Source: Pseudomonadota bacterium (GTDB lineage Bacteria > Pseudomonadota > Gammaproteobacteria > Steroidobacterales > Woeseiaceae). Taken from it: 64,000 nucleotides of DNA. Shown here piece after piece: positions 49,618 through 59,584 of this stretch. The notes under the pieces are model-generated. The model ran no database searches. It was given only the letters and a program-made list of their open reading frames with translations, and was not told the origin of the DNA. Each line of letters starts with the position of its first letter. Positions within the stretch are counted from its first letter, which is position 1. The translations under genes were made by a program, and so were the position numbers. The DNA lies in contig JACZTO010000002.1 of NCBI GenBank assembly GCA_022573655.1, positions 62,001-126,000 on the forward strand, given 5' to 3'.

Positions 49618-50667
49618 CTACCGGTTGCCGACCTGATCGCGCAATGCTTTTTCACTTTCGACCAGGTGATAGAGGGCCTTGGTATAGCGGTCGGCTTCGC
49701 TACCCGACATGTGCGACCACTCGGGCAGCCGGTAGCCCTGCATTTCCTCGTGATCCTGCCAGTGGATGCCGAGAGCCCCGGTTCGCTCGATGATGACATC
49801 CCACGTTTCAGCGCGCGGGTTATACATGGGCTCGCTGATCGCATAATGCCCTTCTGATGGGCTGCGTACGAAAACCACCTCAATGCCCCGTTGCTGCAGA
49901 GCATTGGCCGCTGCAACCAGGCGTTCAATCTGTTTGTTGCGATTCTCGAGACCTCCCGTCAGCTCTTCTTCGCTACGCTCTTCAATGGGGACGAAGCCCT
50001 CTGCCCATATGGCCTTCGCGATCTGGGCATAGGCCTCATCAGTTGCGACTTTTTCGTACATGCGCGCGTTACGATCTCGTGAATAGATCGCCAGGCGGCG
50101 AACGTCCCGCTCCACGAACACACCATCCCGTTCTGGCCACGGCTGCCGCTTGATGACGGTAAACAGGCTGTAGTCACTCTGATAGAAGGCCAGCCAGGGC
50201 TCCACGAGCATCGAAATCTGTTGCCCCAGCCATTGCGTCGGCGTCTCTTCTCGGAAGCGCTCAAACGCCTCTCCACGGTACTCGTAGCCGCTGAACGCCA
50301 GGCCAGGCGATATACCGACGATCAGGGTGCCGGTGAAGTCCAGATCGTCGACCAGATCCTCCATACGCGTAGTAGGACTCGTACCTTCAAGCGCCAGCTG
50401 AATCGGCCGCTCGCCGGACTCCTTCTCCCAAACATCAAGTTGCATGTCGAAGAAAATACGCGATGAGCCCGCAATGACGGTCTTGTCGCCTTCACCGTCA
50501 TTGATACGCCGTCGCTCAATTGCCCACAGGCCTTCACTGTTTCGATATCCGGGTACGGAACCATCGCTGCGCCAATAAGCTTCCCAGCCACTCATCAAGA
50601 TTATGGCGGCAATCAAGCCAATCAATGCTGCGGGGCGCAGACTAGAACTGGAAGTAGATGAAGGCAT
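49618..50667 (-). CDS. hypothetical membrane-anchored protein (SGNH/AlgX-like placement) linked to MBOAT
   Basis: N-terminal TM LIGLIAAIILMSGWEAYW, VIAGSSRIFFDMQL; start overlaps the MBOAT stop. Confidence 0.65.
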   Translation of the reverse strand: MPSSTSSSSLRPAALIGLIAAIILMSGWEAYWRSDGSVPGYRNSEGLWAIERRRINDGEGDKTVIAGSSRIFFDMQLDVWEKESGERPIQLALEGTSPTTRMEDLVDDLDFTGTLIVGISPGLAFSGYEYRGEAFERFREETPTQWLGQQISMLVEPWLAFYQSDYSLFTVIKRQPWPERDGVFVERDVRRLAIYSRDRNARMYEKVATDEAYAQIAKAIWAEGFVPIEERSEEELTGGLENRNKQIERLVAAANALQQRGIEVVFVRSPSEGHYAISEPMYNPRAETWDVIIERTGALGIHWQDHEEMQGYRLPEWSHMSGSEADRYTKALYHLVESEKALRDQVGNR

Positions 50668-52063
50668 CGCTCCCTCCCTGCGTGATAATGATTAGCGTAA
50701 TCAGGATTCCCCAGACGATGCCTGTGAGCCAAATGGGCATTCGATTAACCACCTCTTCGAGCTTACGCTCCCGCATGCGCCAATGGATCACAAGCATGAT
50801 GCCGATCGTGACGACTGTCTCGATCACGTGCACCGTCGGCAAGACTTTCTCGCCGTCGGTTACCCACGTCAACATGGTGACAATCATGCGCCACGCCTGC
50901 GGGAAGTCTGCCGCGCGAAAAAATACCCAGGTGATGTTGACAAGAAAGTAAGTCACAACAGCCAACAAAACCTGCATCGGGAGCTTGCGCCAGATAGCAC
51001 GGTCGCCTAGTCGGGCTGTTAGCCATCGCTCGGCCGCGAGATACAGTCCGTGCAACCCACCCCAGACAACGAACGTCCAACTGGCACCATGCCACAGTCC
51101 GCCAAGCAACATCGTCGTCATCAGGTTTGCGTAGGTGCGTAGATTGCCCTTGCGATTACCGCCCAACGGCACGTACAGGTAGTCGCGCAGCCACGACGAC
51201 AGCGAAATGTGCCAGCGCTTCCAGAAGTCTGAAAACCCAATTGCGGCATAGGGAAAACGAAAGTTATCCGGCAACCCGAAACCCAGCGTTAGCGCCACTC
51301 CGATTGCCGTGGTCGAGTAGCCGGCAAAATCAGAGAATATCTGGCCTGAAAACGCCAGCGTTCCCATCCAGGCGTCCAGCGGATGCAACATGTTCTGTGC
51401 GCCGAACACGGCATCTGCAACCGGCGCAAGCAATCCATCCGCAACCACGATCTTCTGAAACAGACCAATCGTAATCAGGCCCAGACCCCAGTAAAGCTGC
51501 TTGGGGGTTGCAACGCGCGGCGTCGCGAATTGCGGCAACAGGTGTGTTGGACGCACGATCGGTCCGGCGACGAGTTGCGGGAAAAATGTGACGAACAAGG
51601 CGAAATCGAGGAACGACTTCGATGGCTCGGCCCGGCGCAGGTAGACGTCGAGCGAGTAAGCCATGGTCTGAAAGGTATAAAACGAAATACCGACCGGCAA
51701 AACGATATGCCAGTCCGGTGGCTGATAATCGATGCCGGCCATCGCGACGAGTGAAACGAAATTCTCCAGCAGGAAGCCGCCGTATTTGAAATAACCGAGC
51801 AAGCCGAGATTGACGATGATGCTGATCGTTAACAACATCCTGCGGCGATTCTGTGCCTGCTCGACGAAGATTTTTTTCGCGACGTGCCAGTCGATGACCG
51901 TCGAGATCCACAGAAGAATCACGAACGGCGGGTTCCAGGCCGCGTAGAACAGATAGCTCGCAATCAGAAGGTTGGTTTTTTTGGTCTTCCAGGCCAGCGG
52001 TGCATTGTGCAATGCCAGGACCAGCACGAAAAACACGACAAACGTCAGTGAATTAAAAAGCAC
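50642..52063 (-). CDS. MBOAT family O-acyltransferase (AlgI-like)
   Basis: FPQLVAGPIVRPTHLLPQF, FWKRWHISLSSWLRDYLYVPLGGNRKG, LLGGLWHGASWTFVVWGGLHG. Confidence 0.95.
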   Translation of the reverse strand: MLFNSLTFVVFFVLVLALHNAPLAWKTKKTNLLIASYLFYAAWNPPFVILLWISTVIDWHVAKKIFVEQAQNRRRMLLTISIIVNLGLLGYFKYGGFLLENFVSLVAMAGIDYQPPDWHIVLPVGISFYTFQTMAYSLDVYLRRAEPSKSFLDFALFVTFFPQLVAGPIVRPTHLLPQFATPRVATPKQLYWGLGLITIGLFQKIVVADGLLAPVADAVFGAQNMLHPLDAWMGTLAFSGQIFSDFAGYSTTAIGVALTLGFGLPDNFRFPYAAIGFSDFWKRWHISLSSWLRDYLYVPLGGNRKGNLRTYANLMTTMLLGGLWHGASWTFVVWGGLHGLYLAAERWLTARLGDRAIWRKLPMQVLLAVVTYFLVNITWVFFRAADFPQAWRMIVTMLTWVTDGEKVLPTVHVIETVVTIGIMLVIHWRMRERKLEEVVNRMPIWLTGIVWGILITLIIITQGGSDAFIYFQF

Positions 52064-52096
52064 AGATTGTTATCCCCAATACCGCGGTTTTGGTTC

Positions 52097-55000
52097 TTAT
52101 AACGTAATTTCTATGGTCCAGTGCTCTTCGCCGAGATCTCGCTTTTCCGAAAACAGCGGCTTGTCCTGGCCAACGACCCAGCTCGTCGCCAGCGTCTCGG
52201 TCATGACGTAGTCACGGTGCGTCGCCAGCGCTTTCTCGACCGCTGCCGAACCCGAAACGCCCAACGTGATGCGATCCGACACCTCAAGACCTGCTTGCTT
52301 GCGGGCGTCTTGCACCGAACGCACGATCTCGCGCGCGAATCCTTCGTCGATCAGCTCGTCATTTAGCGTGGTATCGAGTTCGGCAAGAAAGCCCGAGTCT
52401 TCTGCACAGGCATAGCCCTCGGCCGATGATGTGTGTACAAGCACGTCATCCGGTGCGAGCGTCAACGCTGGTCCGTAACTCATGGATATGACTGTGGATT
52501 CTCCTCGCGCCACGTTTGCAGCAATCTCGGCGCCGGGCAAATCCTGCAAGCCCTTGCGAATCTCGGGTATTTGTTTGCCAAGTCCCCTCTTCCCCAGTAC
52601 CGGCAAATTCGGTTTGATCTCGTAGCTCACATGAGCATCGTCTCGTGCAATGAACTCAATGCCCTTGACGTTGAGTTCTTCCAGTATCTGGTCCTGGTGC
52701 GCAGCGAGCGCTTTGGCAGATGCGTCGTCAGGCGCCCGCATCCGAAGCAGAGCCAGAGGTTGCCGTACTCGTACGCCCGATTGCTCGCGCGCTTGTCGGG
52801 CAAGCCCGACGACCTTTTGTACAACGTTAATTTCAAACAACAGGGCATCGTTTTGCCAGGCCGCGTCGGCCTCGGGCCAGACCGTCAAATGCACGGATTC
52901 AGGTGCGTCGGCATCGACACCCCGCACCAGGTTTTGATACAGGTTCTCCGCGAGAAACGGCATGAACGGCGCCATGAGTCTGTGTGCTGTGTTCAGGCAC
53001 TCGTACAAGGTCAGGTAGGCGGCTTGCGTATCCTCGGGGTCGGTCGACTTCCAGAAGCGGCGACGATTGCGGCGCACGTACCAGTTGCTCAGCTGATCCA
53101 CGAACGACTCCAGCGCTTCACCGGCGCTCTTTGCGTCGAGGTTGTCGAGTGACTCCGTAACCGTCGTGACCGTCTTGTACAGCAATGCCAGCGCCCAGCG
53201 ATCGATTTCCGGGCGATCTTGCGGCGCAATATCGCGACGCAGATCGACATCGTCGAGCCGCGCATAGAGTACGAAGAAGCCGTAGGTGTTCCAGAACGTG
53301 TTGATAAATGAGCTGGCGACCTCGGCCACGATCTCGACGGAGATACGCTTGGGCACATCGGGTGCCAGGCGGGCCAGGAAATACCAGCGCAACGCATCGG
53401 CACCCACCGTGTCGAATACGTCGTAGGGGTCGATGATATTGCCAACTGATTTCGACATCTTCTTGCCGTTCTTGTCGACGATCAGGTTCAGGCAAATGCA
53501 GTTTTTGTACGCGACACTGTCGGATACCAGCGTCGCTATCGCGTGCAACGTATAAAACCAGCCGCGCGTCTGATCGATGGCCTCGCAGATGTAGTCGGCC
53601 GGGAAACTCTGCTCGAACTCTTCTTTATTTTCGAACGGGTAATGCCATTGCGCGTAGGACATGGCGCCCGAATCGAACCAGCAGTCGATGACCTCGGGCA
53701 CGCGTCGCCAGGTCTTGCCGTCTTTCTCGAACGTAATGTCGTCAATGGCCGGACGATGCAGGTCGAGCTCGCTGAGCTGGCTCCCGGTCAGCTCCTCAAG
53801 TTCGGCGACGGAGCCGATGCAATGGTATTCACCGTCGCCGTCCGTCCACACAGGCAGCGGTGTTCCCCAGAAGCGCTCACGTGAGAGCGCCCAGTCCACG
53901 TTGTTCTCCAGCCATTTCCCAAAACGCCCGTCCCTGATGTGCTCGGGCACCCAGTTGATCGTCTGGTTCAGCTCGGTCATGCGCTCGCGAAATTTCGAGG
54001 TGCGGATGTACCAGGCATTCTTCGCGTAATAAAGAATAGGATCACCTGTGCGCCAGCCAAACGGGTAGTTGTGCTTGTAGCGCTCGGAGCGAAACATCAT
54101 GCCGCGATCCTTGAGGATGCGAATCAGCGGTTTGTCGGCGTCCTTGAAGAACAGTCCTTTCACAGGCTCCACTGCGTCGATGAAACGACCATCCAGACCG
54201 ACACCGTGCAGGACGGGCAGGTCGTTCGCCTGGCCCATTGCCAGATCGTCAACGCCGTACGCGGGAGCTGTGTGGACAATGCCCGTGCCGTCCTCGGTAC
54301 TGACAAAATCGGCGGCAAAGACCTGGAATGCGTTCGGCGCATCGACTTCGAGATAGTCGAAAAGCTGCTCGTAGCGCATGCCGACAAGCACAGCACCTTT
54401 AACGGTCTTCGCGACTGAGTGCTCAATGTCGCGGAATACCGCTTCGCGCAACGCCGCGGCGACGATCAGCGTCTGTCCGTCCGATTCGCAGTAGCAATAG
54501 TCGATGTCTTCACCCACAGCGAGCGCGAGGTTCGACGGCAGCGTCCACGGTGTCGTCGTCCAGACGAGGAAGTAGGTAGCGTCTTCGCCCTGGACTTTAA
54601 AACGCACGGTGATCGAGGGATCCTCGACTTCCTTGTAGCCGAGCGCCAGTTCGTGAGATGACAGAGTGGCGCCGATGCGCGGATCGTAGGGTACAACCTT
54701 GTAACCGCGGTAGATCAGGCCCTTGTCCCAGATTTTCCGCAACAGGTTCCAGACGGATTCGATGTAGCTGTTGTCGAGCGTGTAGTAGGCCTCATCAAGA
54801 TTAACCCAGAAGCCCATGCGCTCCGTCATCTTCTCCCAGTCGCCGATGTAGCGCATGACAGAATCGCGGCAGCGCTTGGTAAATTCCGCAATGCCCACTT
54901 GCGCTTCGATCTCTTTCTTGTCGAAGATACCCAGCTCTTTTTCGACTTCGTGCTCAACCGGCAGGCCGTGAGTATCCCAGCCGGCTTTTCTGGGTGCGTG

Positions 55001-55234
55001 ATAGCCACGCATGGTTTTGTAGCGCGGAAATATATCTTTGAAACTGCGCGCCAATACGTGGTGAATGCCGGGCTTGCCATTGGCCGTGGGCGGTCCTTCA
55101 TTAAAACTGAACAGCGGACGACCCTCGGACTGCGCTAACGACTTCCTGAAAACATCGTGCTCGCGCCAGAACTCCAGCACCTCGGTCTCGAGGGCTGGCC
55201 CGTCGTAACGGCCCTGAACTTCCTTAAATGGCAA
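52097..55234 (-). CDS. ileS: isoleucine--tRNA ligase, type-2-like
   Basis: PTANGKPGIHHVLARSFKDIFPRYKTMRGYHAPRKAGWDTHGLPVEHEVEKELGI; DKNGKKMSKSVGN; TTG start at 55234 preceded by GGAGG. Confidence 0.95.
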   Translation of the reverse strand: MPFKEVQGRYDGPALETEVLEFWREHDVFRKSLAQSEGRPLFSFNEGPPTANGKPGIHHVLARSFKDIFPRYKTMRGYHAPRKAGWDTHGLPVEHEVEKELGIFDKKEIEAQVGIAEFTKRCRDSVMRYIGDWEKMTERMGFWVNLDEAYYTLDNSYIESVWNLLRKIWDKGLIYRGYKVVPYDPRIGATLSSHELALGYKEVEDPSITVRFKVQGEDATYFLVWTTTPWTLPSNLALAVGEDIDYCYCESDGQTLIVAAALREAVFRDIEHSVAKTVKGAVLVGMRYEQLFDYLEVDAPNAFQVFAADFVSTEDGTGIVHTAPAYGVDDLAMGQANDLPVLHGVGLDGRFIDAVEPVKGLFFKDADKPLIRILKDRGMMFRSERYKHNYPFGWRTGDPILYYAKNAWYIRTSKFRERMTELNQTINWVPEHIRDGRFGKWLENNVDWALSRERFWGTPLPVWTDGDGEYHCIGSVAELEELTGSQLSELDLHRPAIDDITFEKDGKTWRRVPEVIDCWFDSGAMSYAQWHYPFENKEEFEQSFPADYICEAIDQTRGWFYTLHAIATLVSDSVAYKNCICLNLIVDKNGKKMSKSVGNIIDPYDVFDTVGADALRWYFLARLAPDVPKRISVEIVAEVASSFINTFWNTYGFFVLYARLDDVDLRRDIAPQDRPEIDRWALALLYKTVTTVTESLDNLDAKSAGEALESFVDQLSNWYVRRNRRRFWKSTDPEDTQAAYLTLYECLNTAHRLMAPFMPFLAENLYQNLVRGVDADAPESVHLTVWPEADAAWQNDALLFEINVVQKVVGLARQAREQSGVRVRQPLALLRMRAPDDASAKALAAHQDQILEELNVKGIEFIARDDAHVSYEIKPNLPVLGKRGLGKQIPEIRKGLQDLPGAEIAANVARGESTVISMSYGPALTLAPDDVLVHTSSAEGYACAEDSGFLAELDTTLNDELIDEGFAREIVRSVQDARKQAGLEVSDRITLGVSGSAAVEKALATHRDYVMTETLATSWVVGQDKPLFSEKRDLGEEHWTIEITL

Positions 55235-55246
55235 AACTCGACCTCC

Positions 55247-55535
55247 AATAACAAAACGCCCCGGGCGCATTAGCTGCACCCGGGGCGAGAATTCTTCGCG
55301 GTACCACCCGGTTTCACGGCCTCACCTTAAAGATGATTCCGCCTCGTGGACCGTTACCTGTGACAACGTATCCGTCGCTCGTCTCGTGAGCCAGTCGGCC
55401 TGCCCTACTTATCGCGAATGTTCGGGTAGCGACTCCGGGGTGATATTCGGCAGTTTCGGGCCCGGAGCTCTCACCGTCCTCCGGTCGCTGGTGCCTGAAC
55501 GAGCTGCCTGTTTGTCCCCTTCAGCGTCTTGCGGG
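55247..55535 (-). promoter_or_regulatory. T-box riboswitch leader of ileS (specifier AUC)
   Basis: Minus strand: ...CCGAATATCACCCCGGAGTCGC... (specifier ATC at 55442-55444 in conserved NNN-ACC-x-YGGAGTYGC context) ...GTGAAACCGGGTGGTACCGCGAAGAATTCTCGCCCCGGG...; T-box at 55297-55314. Confidence 0.92.
55250..55287 (-). terminator. intrinsic terminator of the ileS T-box
   Basis: Minus strand CGCCCCGGGTGC-AGCTAAT-GCGCCCGGGGCG (12-bp stem) then TTTTGTT; overlaps the antiterminator 3' strand. Confidence 0.88.
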
Positions 55536-55591
55536 GAAAGTAGCGCCCAAATGCGAAAAACACAAGAGAAGAAATTCAGATCGCCGGCATG

Positions 55592-57790
55592 TCAGCCAAG
55601 ATCAGCCAGGAAGCCTTTCATCCGATCCCGAAGTGCCGCTTCCTCGTCTTGCCAGTTCTGCATCGCCGCCTGGATGCGAGGATCCTCGACAAACTTCGTG
55701 AATTGAGCTTGCGCAAAGTCTTCCCTCCAACCCGGGTTCAGTGTCACCGCCTGAGTAAACAGCTCCGATAACGCCACTTCTGCAGCCCTTTCGACGTCCC
55801 CGCGCATTGCCGCCACGTCAACTTCAGTCCGCGGGTCGTCAAGCGGGTCAATGCCGAATCCTTTCGCGATCGCGAGCAGCGTCTCCATACGGCGAAACAA
55901 TTCATCGCGCGGTAACGTTGTATACCAAGCGTCGAAAGCCATGAGTTGGGCCGTTCTGAATTTGGCCGGCGTCGACGTCGCGTCTATATCGAATATTCCG
56001 GGCGCTTGCTGTTCCAGGTAAGCGCTTGTCTCTTGTACGTTCCCGCGACTGGCCGCGGCCCGCATCAAGTACTGGACAGCACCGGCATACGCGAATTGCC
56101 TGTCATCTACTCCATCTTCGATGGCTCGTCTGGCGGCCGCATCAGTGGCTTCTTCATCACCGATGTTCAAGGCTCTCAGTAACTCGATCCGATAGGCAAT
56201 TTCACTGGTCGGCGCGATCGCAAGAACCCGATTGCGAAAATCGTCGGCTTCTTCTATGAGACCGAACTCATACAGGAAAGCAGCAACAAGGCCTGGAATC
56301 TCGTGGTCCCTTGGATCGACTACCATAGCCTCGAGCATCTGCCGCAAATACCCGACCCCATCGCCCGTTCGTAAGGCGGCGCGAGCCAACCGCAGGTAGG
56401 CGTTTGGCTGCAGCGGCTCGATATCAAGCGATTTCTGCAAAGCGCTCCGCGCTTCATCAAGTTGTTCAAGATCGAGATACAGCGATCCGACTTCGTAATG
56501 TATGCGTGCGTTGTAAGGGTCACGCTGTAGCGCGTCGAGTTGCAACTCCAAAGCCCTGTCCAACCGTTGCACACCGTTTAACAACCGCGTCAACAGCACC
56601 AGCGCCTGGTATTCACCGGGATTGTCTGCGACAAGCTCCTCCAGTTGGACAACAGCGTCGTGAATGGCGTCCGCGTTTCCCTCTTGCAAGTCCAGGGCTA
56701 CTCGCGCAAATACCCGAATCGCTTGGGCACCAGCATCGTCGGAACTGATCGCGAGGACCTGGTCGGTCATCGCGAGAGCCGATCTCAGCGCCTCATCCCG
56801 ATCCATCAGGCCGGTTTCCCTCTGATGTAAATAGTTGCTGGCAAGCTCTGTCTTTGCATCCAGAAAGTCCGGATCGATTATCAATGCGCCCTTCAACAAC
56901 TGCTCTGCCGCCTGCAGCCCGCCAAATGAAAAGGTTGCGCGTTCCTTGAGCGCTTGCAGATAGAGATCGTAAGCGTCCGGATTTTCTGTCCCCACGCCAG
57001 CAACCTTGTTGCCACCCTTAGCGCCAAAAAACGACACGGACAACGCGCCTCCGACTTTCTCGGCAATCTCATCCTGGATGGCAAAAATATCATCGTTGGT
57101 TCGATCATAAATTTCCGACCAAACATGAAATCCGTCCTCAGCCCGAATTAGCTGAGCCGTGATGCGCACCCGGTTTCCTACTTGTTGAACGCTGCCCTCC
57201 AAGACATGGGCTACCTGGAGCGCCTTGGCGATTTCCCGAACATTGATGTTCTTGCCTTTGAACGCGAAACTCGACGTGCGCGCAGCAACCTTCAGGCCGG
57301 GAATCTGGGCCAGCATATGTAACAAGGATTCGGTCAGGCCGTCGGAAAAATATTCGTTGTCCTCGTCCTTCGACATATTGACGAACGGCAATACAGCAAT
57401 GGATTCATTGCTGACGACAGTCTCGTCGGTTGTTGTGCCGTCTTGTAACTCACGTGCGCTGAAGAATGCGACAAAAATGATGGCCAGCACGACGCCCGAA
57501 ATCGTAATGTAATCGAGCTTTCTGATAGAGCCGCGACCGGTAGCGGATTCGCGGTCAACGTCCTCTTCTTTCTTGATCCCTTCTGGCGTCAGTTCATAAA
57601 CCCACGACAGGATGACTGTTGGTATAAATCCGAAGACGAAAATCAGTATAACTGCTGTTACTGCCCAATCAGGCGCCCCGAAGGTCGGCAGTATCGTAGT
57701 AAGCACCTCCGTGAGCAGCCAGCCGACAACGAGGTAGGCGGCAGCAACACGAAATACGTTACGACGCTTGAGTTCACTGACCAGAGTCAT
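55592..57790 (-). CDS. TPR / TolB-like regulatory protein (CyaB/FlgO-type domain) with N-terminal TMs
   Basis: MTLVSELKRRNVFRVAAAYLVVGWLLTEV...ESIAVLPFVNMSKDEDNEYFSDGLTESLLHMLAQIPGLKVAARTSSFAFKGK...; TPR C-terminal half. Confidence 0.85.
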   Translation of the reverse strand: MTLVSELKRRNVFRVAAAYLVVGWLLTEVLTTILPTFGAPDWAVTAVILIFVFGFIPTVILSWVYELTPEGIKKEEDVDRESATGRGSIRKLDYITISGVVLAIIFVAFFSARELQDGTTTDETVVSNESIAVLPFVNMSKDEDNEYFSDGLTESLLHMLAQIPGLKVAARTSSFAFKGKNINVREIAKALQVAHVLEGSVQQVGNRVRITAQLIRAEDGFHVWSEIYDRTNDDIFAIQDEIAEKVGGALSVSFFGAKGGNKVAGVGTENPDAYDLYLQALKERATFSFGGLQAAEQLLKGALIIDPDFLDAKTELASNYLHQRETGLMDRDEALRSALAMTDQVLAISSDDAGAQAIRVFARVALDLQEGNADAIHDAVVQLEELVADNPGEYQALVLLTRLLNGVQRLDRALELQLDALQRDPYNARIHYEVGSLYLDLEQLDEARSALQKSLDIEPLQPNAYLRLARAALRTGDGVGYLRQMLEAMVVDPRDHEIPGLVAAFLYEFGLIEEADDFRNRVLAIAPTSEIAYRIELLRALNIGDEEATDAAARRAIEDGVDDRQFAYAGAVQYLMRAAASRGNVQETSAYLEQQAPGIFDIDATSTPAKFRTAQLMAFDAWYTTLPRDELFRRMETLLAIAKGFGIDPLDDPRTEVDVAAMRGDVERAAEVALSELFTQAVTLNPGWREDFAQAQFTKFVEDPRIQAAMQNWQDEEAALRDRMKGFLADLG

Positions 57791-57922
57791 TCGGGGTCTA
57801 CAATAATGTTGAGAATTACCTAGACTACACCAAAGCAGATACCTGCTTTCGCGTAGGATTCATCTACTATGATGCGACGCGTACAATAATCGTTTGATCT
57901 TCAACGGACCCGGGTAACAGCA

Positions 57923-59218
57923 ATGAAAAGAACATGGGTTGTGGCAGGCCTGATGTGCCTGTCTTTTGCTGTACAGGCTGAGACTTTCCTCATCGAGAAT
58001 GTGCGGATATTCAACGGGGTCGACGCGAACCTGACGCCCGGACACGTGCTCGTGAACGACGGGATCATCGCGAGAATCTCCCAGGACCCGATCGACGCAC
58101 CGGATGGCGCGACGATCATTGATGGTGGCAATCGTGTGCTGTCGCCGGGATTCATTGATCTGCACGTGCATCTGACGGGACATGCCCCAGCCAACCAGAC
58201 CTATTCCCACGCCACCGTCGCTGGCGCCATCGCCGCCGACGTTGCGCGACATTTTCTCGACAGCGGCTTCACCACCATTCGTGACGCAGGCGGCACGCAT
58301 CCGGACCTGGCGCGGGCCTTTGAACTGGGCACGTTATACGGACCCAGGGTTTTTCCGTCTGGTGCCATATTGTCGCAAACCGCGGGCCATGGTGACTGGC
58401 GTCACCAGGACCAGCCGCATCCAACACTCGAGGGTGGCAGTCCTTATCTCTTCTCCGGCCAGGTCGTCATTGTCGATGGCGTCGACCAGCACCTGATGGC
58501 CACGCGCGAAAACCTTCGCAATGGAGCAACCCAGATCAAGATCATGGGTGGCGGCGGGGTCATGTCTCAGTACGACCCGATTTACTCGTTGCAGCCAACG
58601 CCTTCTGAGATTCGTGCCGTAGTGCAGGCCGCTAGCGACTGGGGCACTTACGTGCTGGCGCATGCCTACACGAGCGAGGCCATCCGCCGCCTCGTCGACA
58701 ATGGTGTGCGCTGCATCGAACACGGCCTGCTGATTGACGATGCGACTGCAAAATACGTCAAGGAACATGACGTCGTCATCAGCACGCAACTGGTTGTCTA
58801 TCGGGCGCTCAAAGATCTGCCGGGAATCACGCAAACCAATCTCGACAAACTCGACGTGGTCCTGAAGGGCCAGGAAAACCTGATCGCCCTGATCAAGAAG
58901 TACAAAATCACGACTGGGTTTGCGACCGACCTGATCAGCGGCATGTACCCGTTGCTGACGCGTGAATTCACGGAGCGCGCAATGTACTGGACGCCGGCAG
59001 AAGTACTCATGCAAGCCACCTCGGAGAGCGCCAAGGTCATTCGCATGGCCGGGCGGCTGAACCGATTCGGCAACTTCGGCGAAATTCGCGAAGGCTGGGT
59101 CGCCGACCTGCTGTTGATCAATGGCGAACCGCTAGAGGATATTTCTGTACTCAGGGACCCGGACAAGAACCTCGCCTTGATTATGCAGGGCGGCAAGATC
59201 ATCAAGAATCGCCTGTAG
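57923..59218 (+). CDS. amidohydrolase family protein (metal-dependent, imidazolonepropionase-like)
   Basis: GNRVLSPGFIDLHVHLTGH; HAYTSEAIRRLVDNGVRCIEHG; TGFATDLI. Confidence 0.9.
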   Translation: MKRTWVVAGLMCLSFAVQAETFLIENVRIFNGVDANLTPGHVLVNDGIIARISQDPIDAPDGATIIDGGNRVLSPGFIDLHVHLTGHAPANQTYSHATVAGAIAADVARHFLDSGFTTIRDAGGTHPDLARAFELGTLYGPRVFPSGAILSQTAGHGDWRHQDQPHPTLEGGSPYLFSGQVVIVDGVDQHLMATRENLRNGATQIKIMGGGGVMSQYDPIYSLQPTPSEIRAVVQAASDWGTYVLAHAYTSEAIRRLVDNGVRCIEHGLLIDDATAKYVKEHDVVISTQLVVYRALKDLPGITQTNLDKLDVVLKGQENLIALIKKYKITTGFATDLISGMYPLLTREFTERAMYWTPAEVLMQATSESAKVIRMAGRLNRFGNFGEIREGWVADLLLINGEPLEDISVLRDPDKNLALIMQGGKIIKNRL

Positions 59219-59230
59219 AGTGAAGGCGGG

Positions 59231-59557
59231 CTAGTTGCCCTCGGATTTGCTGGCGCAGTCAATGCACAGTAACGCCGTCGGATCGAACTCCAGTCGCTTG
59301 GGATTGATGGGTTCGTCGCACTGCGTACAAAGCCCGTACTCGTCGTCATCAATTCGCGTGAGCGCCGCAGTGATTCGTAACAGCATTGCTTCGCGGCGAC
59401 GCCCGGATGCCTGGGCCATCGCCTGAGCCTGCATCGCGTCCATGCGTGATAGTCGCCCGACGGAGGACTGGTCGAGTTCAACGACCGCCGCGGACTCATC
59501 GCTCGTCGCCGCCACAGATTCCAGTTCTGCACGCAGTTTCAGCAATCTTTCACGCAT
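59231..59557 (-). CDS. TraR/DksA family zinc-finger protein
   Basis: YGLCTQCDEPINPKRLEFDPTALLCIDCA. Confidence 0.93.
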   Translation of the reverse strand: MRERLLKLRAELESVAATSDESAAVVELDQSSVGRLSRMDAMQAQAMAQASGRRREAMLLRITAALTRIDDDEYGLCTQCDEPINPKRLEFDPTALLCIDCASKSEGN

Positions 59558-59584
59558 ACGCGCTGGCCGCCGTCGTAGTCAATC

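Noticed and set aside
55386-55771. + strand ORFs 55386-55706 and 55589-55771
   Set aside because: Antisense to the T-box leader and the 3' end of the TPR regulator; the RNA structure explains the sequence.
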